From the NCBI GenBank assembly GCA_021108375.1, contig JAIORA010000034.1, forward strand, positions 1-64,000: DNA of 64,000 nt. Direction: 5' to 3'. The DNA is from Anaerohalosphaeraceae bacterium (GTDB lineage Bacteria > Planctomycetota > Phycisphaerae > Sedimentisphaerales > UBA12454). Positions 62,493 to 64,000 of the stretch are shown in pieces (the first letter of the stretch is position 1; each line of letters starts with the position of its first letter). A model generated the notes under the pieces. It made no database searches, was not told the origin of the DNA, and was given only the letters and a program-made list of their open reading frames with translations. Position numbers and translations under genes: made by a program.

Positions 62493-63560
62493 ATGGCAGT
62501 AACGATTTACGACATTGCGGAGGTGTTAGAGACCTCGCGTTCCACAGTGAGCAGGGCACTGCGAAACGATTCCAAAATAGCTCTTGCCACCCGCAAGCGG
62601 GTAAAAAAACAGGCACTGGAAATGGGTTACAGGCCCAATTTACTGGCCAGAGCGTTGGTTAATGGCAAGACACAGACAATAGGTTTTTTGACGGGTTCAG
62701 TCATCTTAGAGGTAACATCGGCAACGATGGCAAAATTGGGAGATATTGCTCGTGAGGGTGGGTATGGGGTGCATATGGCCGATACCAAGGGTGAGCTTGA
62801 CCTTACGGTAAAGCAGGCACATGAATTGATTGCTCGTGGTGTGGACGGGTTGATAATACGCGGTTGCTTTCCGGAAGCTACTGTCGAGCAGTTACAGACC
62901 GAACTTGATTTTTCTGTACCCACGGTGTTTATCGGAGGTGTGCGGATGCCTTTGCCCTGTCAGCAGGTGTATTATGACCAGGCAATCGGTGTGAAGCAGG
63001 CGGTGGATTCTCTTTATGAGTTGGGTCATCGTCAGATTCATATGTTTTTTATGCCTTGGAAAGGATGGGAGAAGGAAACGCGTTTTTCCGGGTTTTATGA
63101 AGCTATGGCAGAGCGTGGACTTGATGGGGGCAGGGAAGGATTGTATGAATTTCCACCGGGGCATCTGGACGAAGATGGCCATCGGTTTTTTGATATTGAT
63201 GTGTGTTTTTCGCGAACGAAGAAATTCCTGAAGTCTCATCCGGATTGCACCGCAATTTTATGCAGCGATGACAAATTGGCTTTGCTTGTTCTTTCACATT
63301 TGGTTCATATGGGTGTGAGAGTGCCGGAAGACATATCTGTTGTGGGTTTTGATGGTATGGCAGCAACTGCGTATTCTCTGCCGCCGTTAAGTACAGTGGT
63401 ACTGCCTATCGGGGAAATGGTACATACTGCTTTTGATTTACTTATGGATAGTATGAAAAACAACAATAACCAGCCAAAGGAAGTGGTGATACCAAGTAAG
63501 TTCCTGGTTCGCCGGTCAGCAGAACAAGTAAGGATACGAAAGGAGGTAACGCCGGGATAG
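62493..63560 (+). CDS. LacI-family transcriptional regulator
   Basis: 355 residues: N-terminal LacI helix-turn-helix (TIYDIAEVLETSRSTVSRAL, 4-23) and hinge, then a periplasmic-binding-protein-like sugar domain (from TIGFLTGSVI to about 345, with CSDDKLALLVLSHL and PEDISVVGFDG). It should bind DNA until a sugar or sugar phosphate binds. It is divergent from the GH38 gene, with three operator-like sites in its own promoter. The probable regulon is the GH38 and the other hydrolase gene plus itself. Confidence 0.92.
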   Translation: MAVTIYDIAEVLETSRSTVSRALRNDSKIALATRKRVKKQALEMGYRPNLLARALVNGKTQTIGFLTGSVILEVTSATMAKLGDIAREGGYGVHMADTKGELDLTVKQAHELIARGVDGLIIRGCFPEATVEQLQTELDFSVPTVFIGGVRMPLPCQQVYYDQAIGVKQAVDSLYELGHRQIHMFFMPWKGWEKETRFSGFYEAMAERGLDGGREGLYEFPPGHLDEDGHRFFDIDVCFSRTKKFLKSHPDCTAILCSDDKLALLVLSHLVHMGVRVPEDISVVGFDGMAATAYSLPPLSTVVLPIGEMVHTAFDLLMDSMKNNNNQPKEVVIPSKFLVRRSAEQVRIRKEVTPG

Positions 63561-63673
63561 AAGATTATAGCCAATTTACAAGGCTGTAAATGTGATGATA
63601 GTTGCAGGGTGAAAAGGGAAGGAATTATATGTTTTGTCAAAATAATTATTTTCTTAGAAGAGGAGGTTTAAAA

Positions 63674-64000
63674 ATGAGAAATATAGTGTTGTTGAGTGTT
63701 TTGTGTTTTGTGTGGGGTATGATTTTGTTTTCTGCTCCGGTAAATGCGGATGGGTATCTGGTTAATACAACTTTTGAGCCGAATAGTGCTGGTTCCGGTA
63801 CATGGCAGGGAGATGCACCGTGGGGTCGGACAGACTCAAACAGTCTTGATACTGTCAGCGAAGTTCTGTGGCAGGATGGCGAGCCTAATATGGTTAGAGT
63901 CGTAACCTCCGGAGCCTATGCAGGTACTCAGACCGGGATGATTCAAAGACTGCCTTACGCTACCGCTGGCCCAATAAGCACGTTGTGGTTTGGACACGGA
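63674..64000 (+). CDS. Exported protein, N-terminal part (cut by window end)
   Basis: ATG 63674 with a strong AGAGGAGG site. 109 codons are visible: a signal peptide (VLLSVLCFVWGMILFSA, cut near VNA-DG) and a beta-rich, Gly/Ser/Thr-rich mature part (NTTFEPNSAGSGTWQGDAPW) like planctomycete surface or PEP-CTERM-type carbohydrate-binding proteins. The frame is open at the window end, so the sorting signal cannot be checked. It follows the LacI gene by 113 bp and may belong to its regulon. Confidence 0.75.
   Translation, partial: MRNIVLLSVLCFVWGMILFSAPVNADGYLVNTTFEPNSAGSGTWQGDAPWGRTDSNSLDTVSEVLWQDGEPNMVRVVTSGAYAGTQTGMIQRLPYATAGPISTLWFGHG

Overview
The window looks like the chromosome of a planctomycete of the Phycisphaerae/Sedimentisphaerales type, probably anaerobic and polysaccharide-degrading. 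This is inferred from gene content, not from a marker gene. The basis is: pseudopilin-like proteins with the H-X9-DG type C-terminus that is abundant in Planctomycetota; a signal peptidase I with large insertions; a FlgI-like lipoprotein outside any flagellar locus; a ferredoxin-dependent 2-oxoacid oxidoreductase; and glycoside hydrolases next to a LacI regulator. Most of the window is ordinary chromosomal housekeeping, with mixed strands and short operons.

Layout. 0-3 kb: a NifA-like sigma-54 activator, then a 1.3 kb gap filled with repeats, including four identical 160-bp tandem units. 2.9-7.7 kb: a cell-wall/division cluster murC-murB-ddl-ftsQ-like. 7.7-12.3 kb: a FlgI-like HEAT lipoprotein and a two-gene signalling pair (receiver-PAS-kinase and receiver-HD-GYP). 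12.8-16.9 kb: tRNA-Arg(UCU), carB, a nitroreductase and tRNA-Ala(CGC). 17-22 kb: korDABC-type oxidoreductase continuing into an ExbD-like protein and a TPR-like exported protein. 22-24.8 kb: clpX-lipB-lipA. 24.9-28.6 kb: a PilX-like protein, a 54-residue acidic exported peptide, an ECF sigma factor and a membrane anti-sigma-like protein with a pseudopilin-like outer domain. 28.7-41.2 kb: queG, an MTA phosphorylase, two Rcp-type response regulators, lepB, a bactofilin-like membrane protein, a pseudopilin, DAHP synthase, a cobalamin/iron ABC transporter with a hydrolase, and ispG.

41.5-52.5 kb: a PIN-TRAM protein, an S24/LexA-like repressor divergent from two tiny genes, purH, a PQQ-propeller protein, a CPA2 antiporter with CBS domains, a HEAT protein and a small lipoprotein. 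52.6-57.2 kb is the accessory part: an IS4-family element with target duplication and a nonsense-mutated transposase, then a 5'-truncated, frameshifted Rhs gene, a candidate immunity gene and a second displaced Rhs tip. 57.3-64 kb: a carbohydrate locus with a 653-aa putative glycoside hydrolase, a GH38 family protein lacking the usual nucleophile, a divergent LacI regulator with three operator-like sites, and the start of an exported protein that runs off the end.

Almost every larger intergenic gap is a mosaic of short palindromic modules recurring in different combinations, including a neisserial dRS3-shaped ATTCCC-N8-GGGAAT palindrome. The most interesting candidates for new biology are the sigma/anti-sigma-pseudopilin module, the S24 repressor with a palindrome inside the spacer of a near-consensus promoter for two microproteins, the signal peptidase chimera, the nucleophile-less GH38 protein with its regulator, and the Rhs tip/immunity remnants.
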